A stretch of 64,000 bases of DNA, taken from NCBI GenBank assembly GCA_949317995.1, contig OX439047.1, forward strand, positions 36,928,950 through 36,992,949. Direction: 5' to 3'. The position numbers were made by a program, and so were the translations under genes. Below the pieces are notes generated by a model. The model saw nothing but the letters and a program-made list of their open reading frames with translations. It was not told the DNA's origin and searched no databases. Source of the DNA: Acholoe squamosa. Lineage: Eukaryota > Annelida > Polychaeta > Phyllodocida > Polynoidae. Shown here one piece after another: positions 1 through 9,810 of the stretch. The first letter of the stretch is position 1; every line of letters begins with the position of its first letter.

Positions 1-1426
1 TATCAAACTTTAGTTAACTGGAAGCGCACTCTAGTGAGGAATAATATGTATAGGGGTGCAACCTTCACAGTGGTCTGACTCTGTTAATAATAGTTAGATA
101 TAATTCTTCCAGATGGCGCCCGCAGCATTAAATGGTCCTCATTGAAAGGGTGAGCTATGTGGAGGTGGTCATACTGATTTAGAGGTTCGGCCAAGTTGTT
201 TTTAGTTTTATGGGGACGCTTTTTGTGGATTTTTAACACAGTCACTAAGGAGAGAGAGAGAGAGATCTTTAATATGTCGGCTTTTGGGTACAGTTTATCA
301 CACATCATTCATCTCCCGTTCTATGGTAAGACCTAGTGATTCTCATGTGATTTTCAATGAAAACCTTTTCACTACACGTCAATTATTTACAACCATGATT
401 TGTGTGTTGTATTGTTTCAGAGGAAAGGTTCCTATATCTTTCTATTCAAATCAGATGGAGCTGATCCTTATGTTCAATCTAGTGCCTGTAGAGAAAAAAG
501 ATGTTGCTGATCACATTTTTACAATTTATTACCATATAGCATGTATACATGCAGTATGATAGCATGTACCGTTTTCATGCTTTCAATCGCAGTCTAGGCT
601 CAGCTTATTTGACATCTATTGATTAGTACATGGATTATACAGGTCATGGGTATGGGGCAAGGCTGAGTTTCTGCGGTTTTAAAGCTAGAAAGATTCTACG
701 GAGATATCGCTTACATATATGGGCTTTTCTTTACAAGGTGCGTGTGTGCAAAGGATAACTTCATGCATATTTGAGAAGTTAAGATTGTCTCTAGGATCAC
801 ATATCTTCTTTGGAAGATCTGAAAATGAGCTCTCTTTAATAATTGAAGTGGGTAAAATAACTCATTTTCTCTCGCTACCTGATGAAAAAGCTGTAAATCA
901 GACAGTAGTTGGAACCTTGCTCCCTTCCTACAGGCGCATGGTGTTCCATTGCACTGAGTGTCCTGTATACAGAGCTTTAGTTCAATTTTCAAAAATTAAC
1001 TCTTGTTAATATGACACAAGGTTACACATGAGCAAGCTATTTTCTTTTTTACTCTTTATTACAATCAGTCAACACAGAACATAACATACAAACACTCACA
1101 CAAATCTAACAAATGCATCTTGGATATCAATATATAATAAGACGGTGTCTTCCTAACTATTTAGTATACATCGCTTAATAAAAAAACATCTGTCTCAATG
1201 CTAATCATCTCATATCATGCTGTAATGGGGTGGTTATGTATTTTCTCTGACTTCTTTGTATGCTTCAGGTAAGAAAGAAAACCATTTCAATGCAGCTCAT
1301 GCCTATGTCCCACTGTAATGATAATGGTTATGTGTTGTAATGCACTTTGAACATAACAAAATAAGCTTAGAAATGTATCTATAGCTTTATGTATGTATGT
1401 ATGGATCTAACACATGTTATAACTCT
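1..1426. other. Non-coding left flank, no gene recognised
   Basis: Open frames here are short (under 100 codons) and none resembles a known family on either strand. A short (GA)n run lies at about 250-265. The stretch may contain the decayed end of the Polinton that begins to be recognisable at about 1.43 kb, but I could not find a terminal inverted repeat matching sequence beyond 9.8 kb. Confidence 0.6.
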
Positions 1427-1936
1427 TTTGTGACCTCGACTGTACAGACGTATGGGTCTATTTTCTTTTTCTTTTTTTTCTTTTTAGCTTTCTTTGGTTT
1501 TTCTGTTACTGTAATTGTTTTTCTACTGAGCCTTATGTATTTAGTGGCGCCTTCAGATGGGCTGTCTGCTATGTTAGATGTATCACTGAATGAAACATCT
1601 GGTGACGAATGGTATTTTTTGTGGAGGGGTGAACATGAATTCTGCTGTTCAGGTTTTTTTCACAGGCGTGGAGGTGACATGGACGGTGATCTCGTCCTTA
1701 AAGAGTTCACATTTAGGGTTTTTCGCAGGCTCATTTTCTGATGACGTCGAACCTCCAGCGGTCTGAAGGGGTGCAGGCTGCCAGGGGTCATTTGGATTCT
1801 GTGATGTACCCCGGCATACCCTTGAAGAGTCCAAGGATGAAGCTCGAGATAGGCGCCGGTTGAATACTTCTCTTTCTCTGCTAACTCTGTAATAATAGTA
1901 TGGGACCAATTTAAGTCTATTCAGTGAACAATACAA
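1427..1936 (-). pseudogene. Polinton-associated protein of unknown function, frameshifted
   Basis: A minus-strand frame starting at 1936 runs to a stop at 1649. A second frame continues with protein-like composition to a stop at about 1427 and ends in a lysine-rich stretch followed by a short hydrophilic tail. The two frames meet at a run of seven A (plus-strand T) at about 1656-1662, so one product was probably split by a one-base indel there. The N-terminal half is rich in Arg, Ser and Pro. I recognise no domain. It lies just downstream of the major capsid gene in the same direction, so I infer it is a Polinton gene. The homopolymer break could be an assembly error. Confidence 0.4.
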
Positions 1937-2000
1937 GTCCTGTATGAAAGGTAAGGGCTAATTTAAATCTGATTTAATGTGATACAGCATATGTCTACAT

Positions 2001-2629
2001 ATGTGACCAGATGGGGGAAAACCTGCATCCAGGGGGGAAATGGCTTTTTAAAGTTGAAGTTATGTGCTTTAAAACGAGATATCTTGAGCTAAAATATTCC
2101 AGGTAGATCTTCTGTAATTGCTTGCCAAACGTAGGTCAGTGTGAGCAAATGAAAAATATGAATAAGCTGTAAATAAATTATATCCTAGCTTAAAAAGTGA
2201 TAATGCAAAATAAGTGGAAAAATAAACAACGAATTTGTAATTTTTTTTATCATAAAATCGGTTCTAGAGGGGATTTTCTGGGTCTGTTTTCGGTTCTGAG
2301 TTCCTTATGTAAACATCCAACACATTTGTGACAAAAATAACCATTTAGAATAACGGAGGGTTTTCCATGGCAACCAGAAATTGCCATATATGCTAATTAT
2401 CTATGTTTCCATGGCAACGGATATCTCTTTTGCATTCCATAAATGGAACATTTTCAGTAGAAATGGAATAATTCTGAGCATACCACTGAATTCCCCATCA
2501 AAAATTGATCTAAGCCACTTTTTGGTATAATATTATTTTTCAGTGTTTTACCCATACACTGCCCCCTAGTGGCCAAATGCAGAACTAAAAATCCCCCCCG
2601 GGTGCATGTTTTCTCCAGATGGGTCACAT
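2001..2629. mobile_element. MITE copy A with terminal inverted repeats
   Basis: The left end (TGTGACCAGATGGGGGAAAA) and right end (reverse complement TGTGACCCATCTGGAGAAAA) form an imperfect inverted repeat of about 38 bp flanked by TA/AT bases, suggesting a TA target duplication. The interior is AT-rich and non-coding, with a CCATGGCAAC motif. The same family occurs at 6481-7090 in the same orientation; both end in a conserved block containing GTGGCCAAATG. It sits directly beyond the 3' end of the capsid gene. Confidence 0.75.
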
Positions 2630-2645
2630 ATATATAAATAGAGTT

Positions 2646-3904
2646 TCAATTGTGATCAATCTTAAAGATAGAAGGAAAAGTGGCAAACATTATGACAGAG
2701 ACACTTTCTGGAAGCCCTTCTTCGAAATCCATTTGAACTCGCAGGCTACCTTTCTTCATAGAAGGCCATACAGACCCGTCAATTTCCTCCCTTATGTCAG
2801 GTCCGGAGTTAAACTCAGATCTCGTGATGTAGAGCCCTTCATCATGACCGTCTGTATAGTGCTCCCGACCATATAAAGCCACATATGCCTCAATGAAAAG
2901 AGATTTCCTGCTGTCCTCATTAAATTTCATTTGGAGTGCTTCTTGGGGGACATTTTCACCATCCACTGTAAGGCTCAAGTGTTTTATTTTAAATGGTTTG
3001 AAGTTAAACGGGTTCTTTTAGTAAGACCCGACTGTAGCTTGTTCTGATCCTAACCCGCATATGATGCGTGAGGGCACGTTTCCTAAGTAAATGTTATCTG
3101 CACTGAAACTGTAGTTACCCATAGGGATGGAATATTTCTTTACATCTGTCCTCAAATAAGGATATACAGCAGCCCATTTCTTTTTAGACATGATGTCTTG
3201 ATGGGCTAAAAGGGTTTGTGAAGTAGACGATACCATATATACAGAAAGCATCCACTACCTCTGTCTTGTATTGAGGGTCACCTGCTGCAGACATGAGATG
3301 GAAATTAGAGGAAGTAGGCCAGAACCTCATCTTAAGATCCACACCATTCAATATATATCTGTTTGTCCAGCATATATAGGACCCATCATTTCAAAGGTGT
3401 TGCTTTGTGCTGTATATAAGCTCCTCACTGATAATCCATTGTTTTTTCCAGCTCCAGGTCCTTTAGCATCCATAGAACCATTGTCCTTTATCCACAGTTG
3501 AGCTTGGAGATGGCCTCATATGGGTAGTTTGAGTTTGATGTAGTAAGAAGTTGTTTCTGCAGGTATATATCTACCTGAGAAAAAAAAGAGTGCAGAAAGT
3601 TGTGTACCGGTCCAAAGTTACCTAGACCTGTACCATTGTCATTAGCTGGGATGTCAGTACCATCTATTTTCTTTATCCTAACCTTTATCATGAGGTAGAT
3701 TCTTCTAAGGTCTATAAACCGGTTTCCAGTATTTGGAACAACAAATTCCAACCCCACGTCTTGATTTAACTGATTTAAAGGTTTATATTCAACATATCTG
3801 ACTTTCCCTACACCTACATCTACTGTAGGCATAGTGAACAGGTCCATGCTCTCCCCTATACCCACACTACTCCTATCATCAACCTTTGATATTTCATAAG
3901 ACAT
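2646..3904 (-). pseudogene. Polinton major capsid protein (double jelly-roll type), broken
   Basis: Three consecutive minus-strand frames (3904-3488, about 3490-3251 with 3251-3018, and 2978-2646) each carry conserved parts of the Polinton/adintovirus hexon-like protein, the family often annotated as 'F54H12.2-like' in invertebrates. Visible hallmarks are an N-terminal block with LEFVVPNTGNRFIDL, the VHNFLHSFFSQVDIYL segment, an IPMGNYSFSADNIYLG block and an NPFNF motif with a TVDGENVP block near the end. Breaks: a stop/frameshift at about 3488, a further frameshift at about 3340, and an in-frame TAA at about 3018 after which the same frame continues. The family's role is to build the virion shell. 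The product cannot be made intact here. Assignment to the family is firm; exact break positions are approximate. Confidence 0.85.
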
Positions 3905-3963
3905 GATGATTATAAAAGATGTAGAAAATAACCACTGAGAAATATTTCAAACCAGTGTAAGTG

Positions 3964-4125
3964 TTATAATTGAGGGGGAGTAGATTTCATGGGTATGTAC
4001 CCTGAAGATGGATCCTCTTCGATGCCTGGAGTGACTTCTTCGTCTGTGAAGCAGGGTTGGTTGAAAATCATAGAAGGTTTGCATATGACGAATTTGGAGG
4101 TATTCCAGCCCCTACTCTTCGAATT
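3964..4125 (-). CDS. Short C-terminal-like frame of unknown function
   Basis: A short open frame ending at 3964-3966 encodes an acidic, proline-containing tail. Its upstream part is interrupted, and the putative MITE at 4180-4518 separates it from the frame at 4569-4820, so it may be the 3' end of that gene. It lies between that gene and the capsid gene in the same orientation. No domain is recognised and it could be a chance frame. Confidence 0.25.
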   Translation of the reverse strand, partial: NSKSRGWNTSKFVICKPSMIFNQPCFTDEEVTPGIEEDPSSGYIPMKSTPPQL

Positions 4126-4179
4126 TTAGTTTCCCCCTCTATTTTTTTGGCTCAAAGTGTCAGGCTGGATGAGATCTTT

Positions 4180-4518
4180 GTGTTACATATGGGTTTTGAT
4201 GGTCCCATATGAATATTTTGGGCTCCAGGGGGTAAAATGGGCCCAAAATTGTCTGGGCGAAATTGTGTCTGGGCGAATGACATTTAGGGGCCTAAGTTAC
4301 AAGCCATGTTGGGGGCTTCATTTCCTACAGAAACAATCATCATACCTCCATGAAAATCTCAGGTCCAGACTATTTTGACCTGTAGATTAAGAAAATCTCA
4401 TTATCATTTATGTCAGATGTGTCCTTGCTATCATAAAAGAAGCATACTTATAAGAATTATTTTTCATGATTCTGGGCACATGTCTGGGCGAATGACATGT
4501 GAGGCCCCATATGCACAC
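4180..4518. repeat. MITE-like dispersed repeat, related to 23.6-24.3 kb
   Basis: The ends GTGTTACATATGGG (left) and, reverse complemented, GTGTGCATATGGGG (right) form a short imperfect inverted repeat. The interior contains two copies of a GTCTGGGCGAA motif and a block very similar to sequence at about 23.94-24.03 kb (a TTTCYTACA block followed by ATGARAATCTC). It interrupts the Polinton gene row between the capsid gene and the preceding open frames. Confidence 0.5.
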
Positions 4519-4568
4519 TTTCTATGATTTGTGACCGGTTTCTGTTCTGGAAGTGTGTGAAGACAAGT

Positions 4569-4820
4569 TTAGGTGAGAGAGATGTCACTCCTGCTATTTA
4601 GACCCGTGTACTGTAGGTATTCCTTAGTGGTTTCTACGGTTGTCACTTCTCCTGTCACGTCATCATTTTCTGTGAACAAGAACTCAGCTGTCAGTAGTTT
4701 TCTGTGGCATCCTGGTGCAAGCAGCAAATCCTTCAGCTGCTGGTTTACGATGACATATGGATGAGGGGGGTCCTTGACTTCTGTGATGTCTATGTCGCAG
4801 GTTGCAACATTTTCGGTCAT
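4569..4820 (-). CDS. Polinton-associated acidic protein, unknown
   Basis: An 83-codon frame, acidic and Thr/Val rich, with no recognised domain. It overlaps, in another frame, the 3' part of the proline-rich frame at 4684-5043, so the two may be one gene split by a frameshift near 4.8 kb; the plus-strand G tract at 4857-4868 lies close by. Position and strand agree with the surrounding Polinton genes. Confidence 0.35.
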   Translation of the reverse strand: MTENVATCDIDITEVKDPPHPYVIVNQQLKDLLLAPGCHRKLLTAEFLFTENDDVTGEVTTVETTKEYLQYTGLNSRSDISLT

Positions 4821-5043
4821 GACTTCTGGGGGGTCCTACCCTCCTGCAAAAGTGTGGTGGGGGGGGGGTTACTCCCCATGGCTTTTCACAGGGTGGGGGT
4901 GGAGGCGGGGTGCAAGGGCAGGACTTGGGTACAATGTAACCCTGAGAATCATAAAATACAGAACGTTTGTTTGAAACTCTCAATTTTTTGTATGTATGGT
5001 TCCTGAATAAAGCCTTCCTTAGGCGCTCATATAAAGACACCAT
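4684..5043 (-). CDS. Proline-rich Polinton-associated protein, unknown
   Basis: The frame begins with a basic segment (VSLYERLRKALFRNHTYKKL) followed by polyproline runs encoded by C tracts. The downstream half looks like an out-of-frame reading, with many Arg, Cys and His residues, consistent with a frameshift in the G/C homopolymer at 4857-4868. Small basic or proline-rich proteins are common between capsid genes in Polintons and some adenovirus relatives, but I cannot assign a function. Confidence 0.35.
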   Translation of the reverse strand: MVSLYERLRKALFRNHTYKKLRVSNKRSVFYDSQGYIVPKSCPCTPPPPPPCEKPWGVTPPPPHFCRRVGPPRSHDRKCCNLRHRHHRSQGPPSSICHRKPAAEGFAACTRMPQKTTDS

Positions 5044-5054
5044 TTTTCTGTTGT

Positions 5055-5543
5055 CTAGGAAAATATATCCTTGTGTCTGTTATACACTGGATGTGCTTTA
5101 GACGGTGGAGCACTTTCTTTCTTAGGAGTGGTTTTCTTAGGTCTCTTAAGGGACGAGGAGGCTCCACCCCTTATTGTATTGACACTTGGGTATTTGGTCT
5201 GCTCCTGTAGTTCCACAGAGGTGATTTGGGGGTCCGTTTCTTGTGCAACTTTCACAGTAGCTAAAAGGGGTGAATCATTTTCCTTTTTTAATTGTGATTT
5301 AACTTGACTCATGCTGACCTCTACAGGGGTGATCAGTGGTGCGGGTGGGGGAGGGGGTGTATTTTTATCTGTGTCTGCCTTTCTGGGTGTATTATGTTTT
5401 AACACTAAAATATGGTGAGCTTTAGCCCTGTGTTTTCTTAAGGGTCCAATCTTTTTCTTTGTGGCTGAGTAGGGTTGCCTAGCATGGTTAAAATATGACT
5501 CCCTAGCATCTTGATGACTTATCTGGAAGGAAATATAAAACAC
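5055..5543 (-). CDS. Lysine/proline-rich Polinton-associated protein, unknown
   Basis: A 162-codon frame rich in Lys, Pro, Thr and Ser, with a polyproline run in the middle and a KRPKKTTPKKES cluster near the C-terminus. It has no hydrophobic segment and is predicted disordered. The composition would suit a nucleic-acid-binding or core protein, but that is inference from composition and place only. It lies about 110 bp downstream of the penton-like gene and ahead of the proline-rich frame at 5043-4684. Confidence 0.4.
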   Translation of the reverse strand: MFYISFQISHQDARESYFNHARQPYSATKKKIGPLRKHRAKAHHILVLKHNTPRKADTDKNTPPPPPAPLITPVEVSMSQVKSQLKKENDSPLLATVKVAQETDPQITSVELQEQTKYPSVNTIRGGASSSLKRPKKTTPKKESAPPSKAHPVYNRHKDIFS

Positions 5544-5656
5544 ATGTAACTAGCTTTGCTGTCTCACTCTTTTTTCCTTCAGGACCCTCCAGTAGTGACA
5601 TTGTAATGCATTCGATTTCACTGTATCTGACTGGCGTGTAGATGATATGCTGGAAC

Positions 5657-5986
5657 TCATGGTTTTTTTACTAGAATATATGGTGATGCTGTAGGGGTGT
5701 AGGTGTGAATGGAGAAACCGGCGGGAACTTTGTGGCTGTTAAAAATCCTTAGGATAGGCACCCCTACACAGCTTACCCTCTGAAGAGAAATAATATCTGC
5801 ACAGATGTAATAAGTCCTGTGTTGTCTCAGATCCTGCTCCAGACAACATTCTACCAGACAACAAGACCAAAAACCCCTTTCTAATTTTAATCTCTCTTGT
5901 AACTTCACAGTGAACAGAGAGCCGTTATTCCTTGGGAACAGGTATTCGGAGTCATTCACACTTAGATACATATAAAACCCGTTCAT
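5657..5986 (-). CDS. Polinton minor capsid (penton-like, single jelly roll), probably truncated
   Basis: The first 75 residues match the hallmark layout of the Polinton/adintovirus penton-like protein: an N-terminal FYMYLSVNDSEYLFPRN segment, an F.VKLQERLKLERGFW segment, and a later YYICADIISLQRVS...LRIF segment, where the family has a Y-[hydrophobic]-D-I-I block followed by LLR. The role is the vertex or minor capsid protein. The frame stops at 109 residues, shorter than usual for the family, so it is probably cut by a frameshift near 5.66 kb. Its ATG (5986-5984) overlaps the stop of the integrase frame, a tight viral-style junction. Confidence 0.75.
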   Translation of the reverse strand: MNGFYMYLSVNDSEYLFPRNNGSLFTVKLQERLKLERGFWSCCLVECCLEQDLRQHRTYYICADIISLQRVSCVGVPILRIFNSHKVPAGFSIHTYTPTASPYILVKKP

Positions 5987-7682
5987 TTTATGTCCTTAAT
6001 GTTCTTGGCAGTGACCCATTCATTGAACTTAGCAGGGTAATTCTTGAAGCTCAAAAATATTCTTTGCGTCCTTTTACTGTCCTTCCTTAAGTATTTCATC
6101 TATGTCATTTTTTTTTATCGTCCACGGCTGGTTGTAGTAGTTCTAATCCATAGAAAGACTCTTGAAGGTCCTCATTTTTTAAGTCTTTAATGTTGTCCAC
6201 TTAGGTTCATAGTCTTTGGTGAAAGGTCCTTTAGTAACTGCAAGCCTTACTTGATCCCCTACCTTGTGCCTTTTCTGGTTTACACTAATGTTTTCTTTAA
6301 GTTGACTTTGTTTTATTTCTTTATCTGTCACCCTAATGTATTGATAATTGAAAACTTCGCCAGAGTTTTCCTTTGTTACTTGATTAGGTGCTATACCTAT
6401 GTTGGAGTGGACAGTGTTATTGTAAGACCCCGTAACCTTGGTTAGAACATCAAACCATTTGTAGGTTTTTTTTGTGGAACATGTGTGACCAGGCAAGCAA
6501 AACCACCCCTCTGCAGGGAAATTCATTATCACAGTTCATGTCAAGATCTTTAAAATGAGACATCATTTGGTTAAATATTCCTAGTAGTTATGTCAAAACC
6601 CCTCTTTGAACATAGGTCGTTATTGATATCTGAAATCTATGATTAAGCTCTAAATACATTATAAACCCTAATAATTTCTAAAAACATAATAAATCAGCAG
6701 TTTTCATAAAAAAATACATAATAATAGGGTGATTTTTATCATAGATTTTGATCTAGAAGGAATTTTCAAATTCTGTTTTCAGTTTTTGGTTTTTGGTGAG
6801 TATCCCTGAAAATTGGCATAAAAATCTGCAAAGTTTGGTTACTGGGATGCTTGCCATGGCAACCAGGTACAGGCATATAGGTTGATTTCTCATGAAAAAT
6901 GTTCATTTTACCATCCAAATATGGGCCATTTCTACCGAAAATGGTGCATTTCAAATGAGACCATTGAATTATATATCGAAAATTAGCATAACATATATTT
7001 TTATAATGATTTTAGAGTAATTTTGCCCTCCAATGCACCCTGGTGGCCAAATGGGGAATTAAAAATCTCCCTCGGTGGGGGTTCTCTTGTACTTAGATAA
7101 TTTATTTTTGATAGTTCGGATGCATCTTTCAGTGTATGAGGCTTTACCCTGATTATAGGCTACATAATGTTTTATGTCATGTGTCTTGAAGAGTTCCTGG
7201 ATCTTGTTGGCTGTAAATTCTTTTCCAGCGTCAGTGCAGAGTACTTTTGGGGTAGCTTTTGTGAAGATCTCTGTAAATCCTGTACTGACGTCCTCAGCCC
7301 TTTTGCTTTTAATGGGTTCTGTGTAAACCTGACATGAGAATATATCAATGCAAAGGAGTACAAACTTATATCCGCTGTTATATCGTGTGAGAGAATACAT
7401 GTCCATTAAATCAGCATCCCACAAGTAATTTATTCAGGGAGACATTATTCTAGAGTAAACCTGTAATTTTTTTGGTTGTGAGAACCTTAAATGGGTAGGC
7501 TGCTCTTTGAGCCTGCTTTGATATTCATCTTTAAGAGCTTTTCTAGTTTTATTGCTACCAGGGAGTACCGCCTTTTTTACACCACTGAAACTACCGGGTT
7601 TAGAAAAAAAAAAATTTTTAATTTTTTTTACACCCTCAGTCTCCCACCCCTTTTTTTTACGTCCTCTCTTTTTTCTAGCCAT
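5983..7682 (-). pseudogene. Polinton integrase (retroviral type) with chromodomain-like tail, split by a MITE
   Basis: Three pieces are visible. 7682-7434 holds a basic N-terminus and the PGSFSGV motif typical of Polinton integrases. 7424-about 7090 holds the catalytic core with WDADLMDM, IDIFS, CTDAGKEFTA and KASYTERCIRTIKN, giving the D, D and E residues. 6480-5983 holds the YNNTVHSNIGIAP segment, the KVGDQVRL SH3-like part and, across frameshifts near 6.1 kb, a chromodomain-like end (FNEWV motif). An in-frame TGA (about 7434) separates the first two pieces, MITE copy B separates the second and third, and at least two frameshifts damage the tail. The enzyme joins the linear element into host DNA. 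It cannot be functional here. Confidence 0.85.
6481..7090. mobile_element. MITE copy B inserted in the Polinton integrase
   Basis: Same family and orientation as 2001-2629: the left end TGTGACCAGGCAAGCAAAAC matches copy A's left end, and the right portion shares the GTGGCCAAATG block and the following AATTAAAAATC. The right terminus has diverged or lost its outer TGTGACC. Integrase coding sequence is recognisable immediately on both sides, so this is a clean insertion into the gene. Confidence 0.75.
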
Positions 7683-7683
7683 T

Positions 7684-7938
7684 TTATATTATTAGCCAAG
7701 ATCTTTTTATTTCTTTAGTGTCTGGTTCTAGAGCAGTAGTGTTAATAGTAGGTTCATTGTGGGGGGCTTCATCCTCCTTGCATGCCTGGGTTTCGCATTT
7801 CTTCATATATGACAGGAAATCATTTATGTTAAAATCATCAGCGCTACCTCCAGTTGCCTGTAAGTGTTCAGGTTCCTCTTTAATGGGATTTTCCAAGTCA
7901 TCAGTTTTGGAGGGATGTGAAGATATCTGATGTGACAT
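7684..7938 (-). CDS. Acidic Polinton-associated protein, unknown
   Basis: An 84-codon acidic frame (many Glu, Asp, Thr), with a central segment DDFNINDFLSYMKKCE that could form a short amphipathic helix. No domain recognised. Its stop lies one base before the integrase start at 7682, so the two are adjacent in the same direction, which supports a genuine Polinton gene. Function unknown. Confidence 0.4.
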   Translation of the reverse strand: MSHQISSHPSKTDDLENPIKEEPEHLQATGGSADDFNINDFLSYMKKCETQACKEDEAPHNEPTINTTALEPDTKEIKRSWLII

Positions 7939-7989
7939 ACCCTGTGCATCTGATTCTTTTTAGAAAGTTTCTTGTAATCATTAAAAGGT

Positions 7990-8334
7990 ACTAGAATGAA
8001 TTTCTAAGTGTGTTTCATGTTCACTGAGAGCTTTTTTTTATAAGAAAGGCTACTGCTTTCCCTGTCTTGAGCAGGATGGCACGGCAAGAGGGCCAGGGGG
8101 TTCCTTTCTTAGCACCTAATCGTCGTAAATTTCTTTTTTTTCATATCGATATTTCTTTATATCTGCAGGAGTTAAGTGTATGTTTCCTGCTAAGGCATTC
8201 AGTACAATTTCACATACAGCCAGTACCTGATCCTCAGATGACGTTGTTATCAAGGATCGTCTTTGTTTTCTGCTAGGTGAATCAGCTATGAATTGTAGAT
8301 ATTGTCTATTTCTTTCTAATCTGCTGGATGTCAT
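7990..8334 (-). pseudogene. Small conserved Polinton protein (unknown role), frameshifted
   Basis: The frame 8334-8116 starts with a basic RLERNRQYLQFI segment and contains ICEIVLNALAGNIHLTPADIKKYR written in the element as a helical stretch. The pattern 'C-E-x-x-x-N-x-L-x-G-N-I' is typical of a small protein found repeatedly beside Polinton capsid genes in invertebrates, whose function is not known to me. Similarity appears to continue in another frame towards 7.99 kb, so the end is broken. It lies between the ATPase and the acidic protein, same strand. Confidence 0.55.
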
Positions 8335-8464
8335 AATGAGAAATTATACATAACCAAAGATAAAAAAGATACTCAGAGATTCAGAAGAAGCATCTTACCC
8401 GGTAGGTGTGTATACTATAATGTAATGTTCAGGTGTTATATGTGCTCTCATACGCATGCTCTCC

Positions 8465-9066
8465 TTACACTCTTGAGTCAGATCTTAAAATAGGTACCCA
8501 TAATTCTCGTTTTTCTGTGGCATCATGGTATGCTTCTGTTATTGCATTTGGTGTTGAAGGAAAAACTTGACGGGCTAGGTACTTTATTTGACTGCTGTCC
8601 CGAGGAGTTTTAAATAAAACCATGTATTGAGTGTTGAGACGTCCCTGTTGAAAAATATTCTGGGTTAAATAATACACGCTGATATCGCGATGATGTGACC
8701 CCAAAATGAACATCTCTAACATTTCTTCAGATATTTGTAGTTTGGTTAATAGACCGTCTAGGACTACAAAGTGATGATCAGTGTCATGAAGGGATTCTAT
8801 TAGTTCTCTAGAGGGGAGCCCCTTATGAAATGTTATGTTGGGTATCAATTCCTTCATCTGCCCATACATAGGCTGTTCTATAGTGTAGCAGTAAAGACCA
8901 CTGACAGGTTTATCATTATCAAGATAAAGGTGGTCAAGATTGGAAAGCATTTTTTAATCAAATAGGTTTTACCAGACCTAGAAGGTCCTGCTATACACAT
9001 GGTTGAGGCTCTATGTAGCAGGAATTCATGAGGATAGATTATTTTCTCATTTAAAATCACATCCAT
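8465..9066 (-). pseudogene. Polinton packaging ATPase (A32/FtsK-HerA type), frameshifted
   Basis: 9066-about 8955 carries the Walker A motif (AGPSRSGKTYLIKK). The following frame 8950-8465 carries a Walker-B-like strand (HHFVVLDGLL), a conserved GSHH...SVYYLTQNIFQQGR segment and a FKTPRDSSQIKYLARQ segment, all diagnostic of the genome-packaging ATPase of Polintons and adintoviruses. The two frames meet at an A homopolymer (plus-strand T run) at about 8951-8956. The residue after the Walker B Asp is Gly where the family usually has a second acid, another sign of decay. The enzyme pumps DNA into capsids. Confidence 0.85.
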
Positions 9067-9111
9067 AGTTCAGTACTGTTCAGTTGAGAAGCACGACACA
9101 CAGCTGTGTTG

Positions 9112-9810
9112 TCACACAGAGGAAGTTTCAGTCATCCGGTATATATCGTTATATATAATGTTATTTACCCTAATTTTCTCCTTGAAGATCCTGTGAACCA
9201 CTACAACAGCTGCAAATACAGTAACTAAAGTGAAATCTCCTGCTATGACGGTTGCCACTACTGCTAGCACTGTGAAATGCGGCTTAACCTGTGCAGGAGT
9301 TTTCGTGGAGATGAGAGCGTAGGTGCTGCTCTCTGAAGAGTGTGTGTTGTGATAAGTAGTCATCTCAACCGTCATCTCTGCAGTAGACATCGTGGAGAAG
9401 AAAGAGGACTTACTCTTTTCTGTGTTGCAGGTGTCAGGGGTTGAAATTTCTGGACATATCATGAAGAGAAATATGTTTAATTTACTGCATTTTGTCTCAA
9501 GCAGCCCCCTTTCCTTTAGACAATGTAGTTTCCTGTTATTAGATACATGCAGCTGTTGAAGAGAGATCCATCTGTGTAGTTTAAAACATCTTAGGGTTCT
9601 GATGTGTGTGTTCTGCACTATCAATGTTTTACATTGTATTTTCTCCATGTAGAAATCAGATAGAAATTCTATGTCTGGACTGTCACAGAAAACTATCTAA
9701 TTACCTGTGCACAAACACTGTGCAGGTCGCCCGCAGGAGCCTACTTCCTGACATAGTGTTGGATGTCCAAAGAGTCCTGATATTATGAATATCGGTAGGA
9801 TGATGTTCAT
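9112..9810 (-). pseudogene. LRR-type single-pass membrane protein of the Polinton, one in-frame stop
   Basis: From an ATG at 9810 the frame encodes a hydrophobic signal-peptide-like N-terminus, then a cysteine cluster like an LRR N-terminal cap, then an in-frame TAG at 9699-9697, and continues in the same frame to 9112. The continuation has two or three LRR-like segments (TLIVQNTHIRTL, LQQLHVSNN), a Cys-bearing cap, a Ser/Thr-rich stalk, a roughly 30-residue hydrophobic transmembrane segment beginning near FTVLAVVATVIAG, and a short basic cytoplasmic tail. Topology would be type I at the cell surface or a membrane. It is the most upstream gene of the recognisable Polinton row, same strand. 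Whether it is a captured host gene is inference. Confidence 0.6.

Noticed and set aside
9675..9699. CAG|GTAATT...GTGACAG as a tiny intron removing the TAG in the LRR gene
   Set aside because: The implied intron is about 25 bases, too short to splice in animals; the coding frame continues across it, so a stop mutation is simpler.
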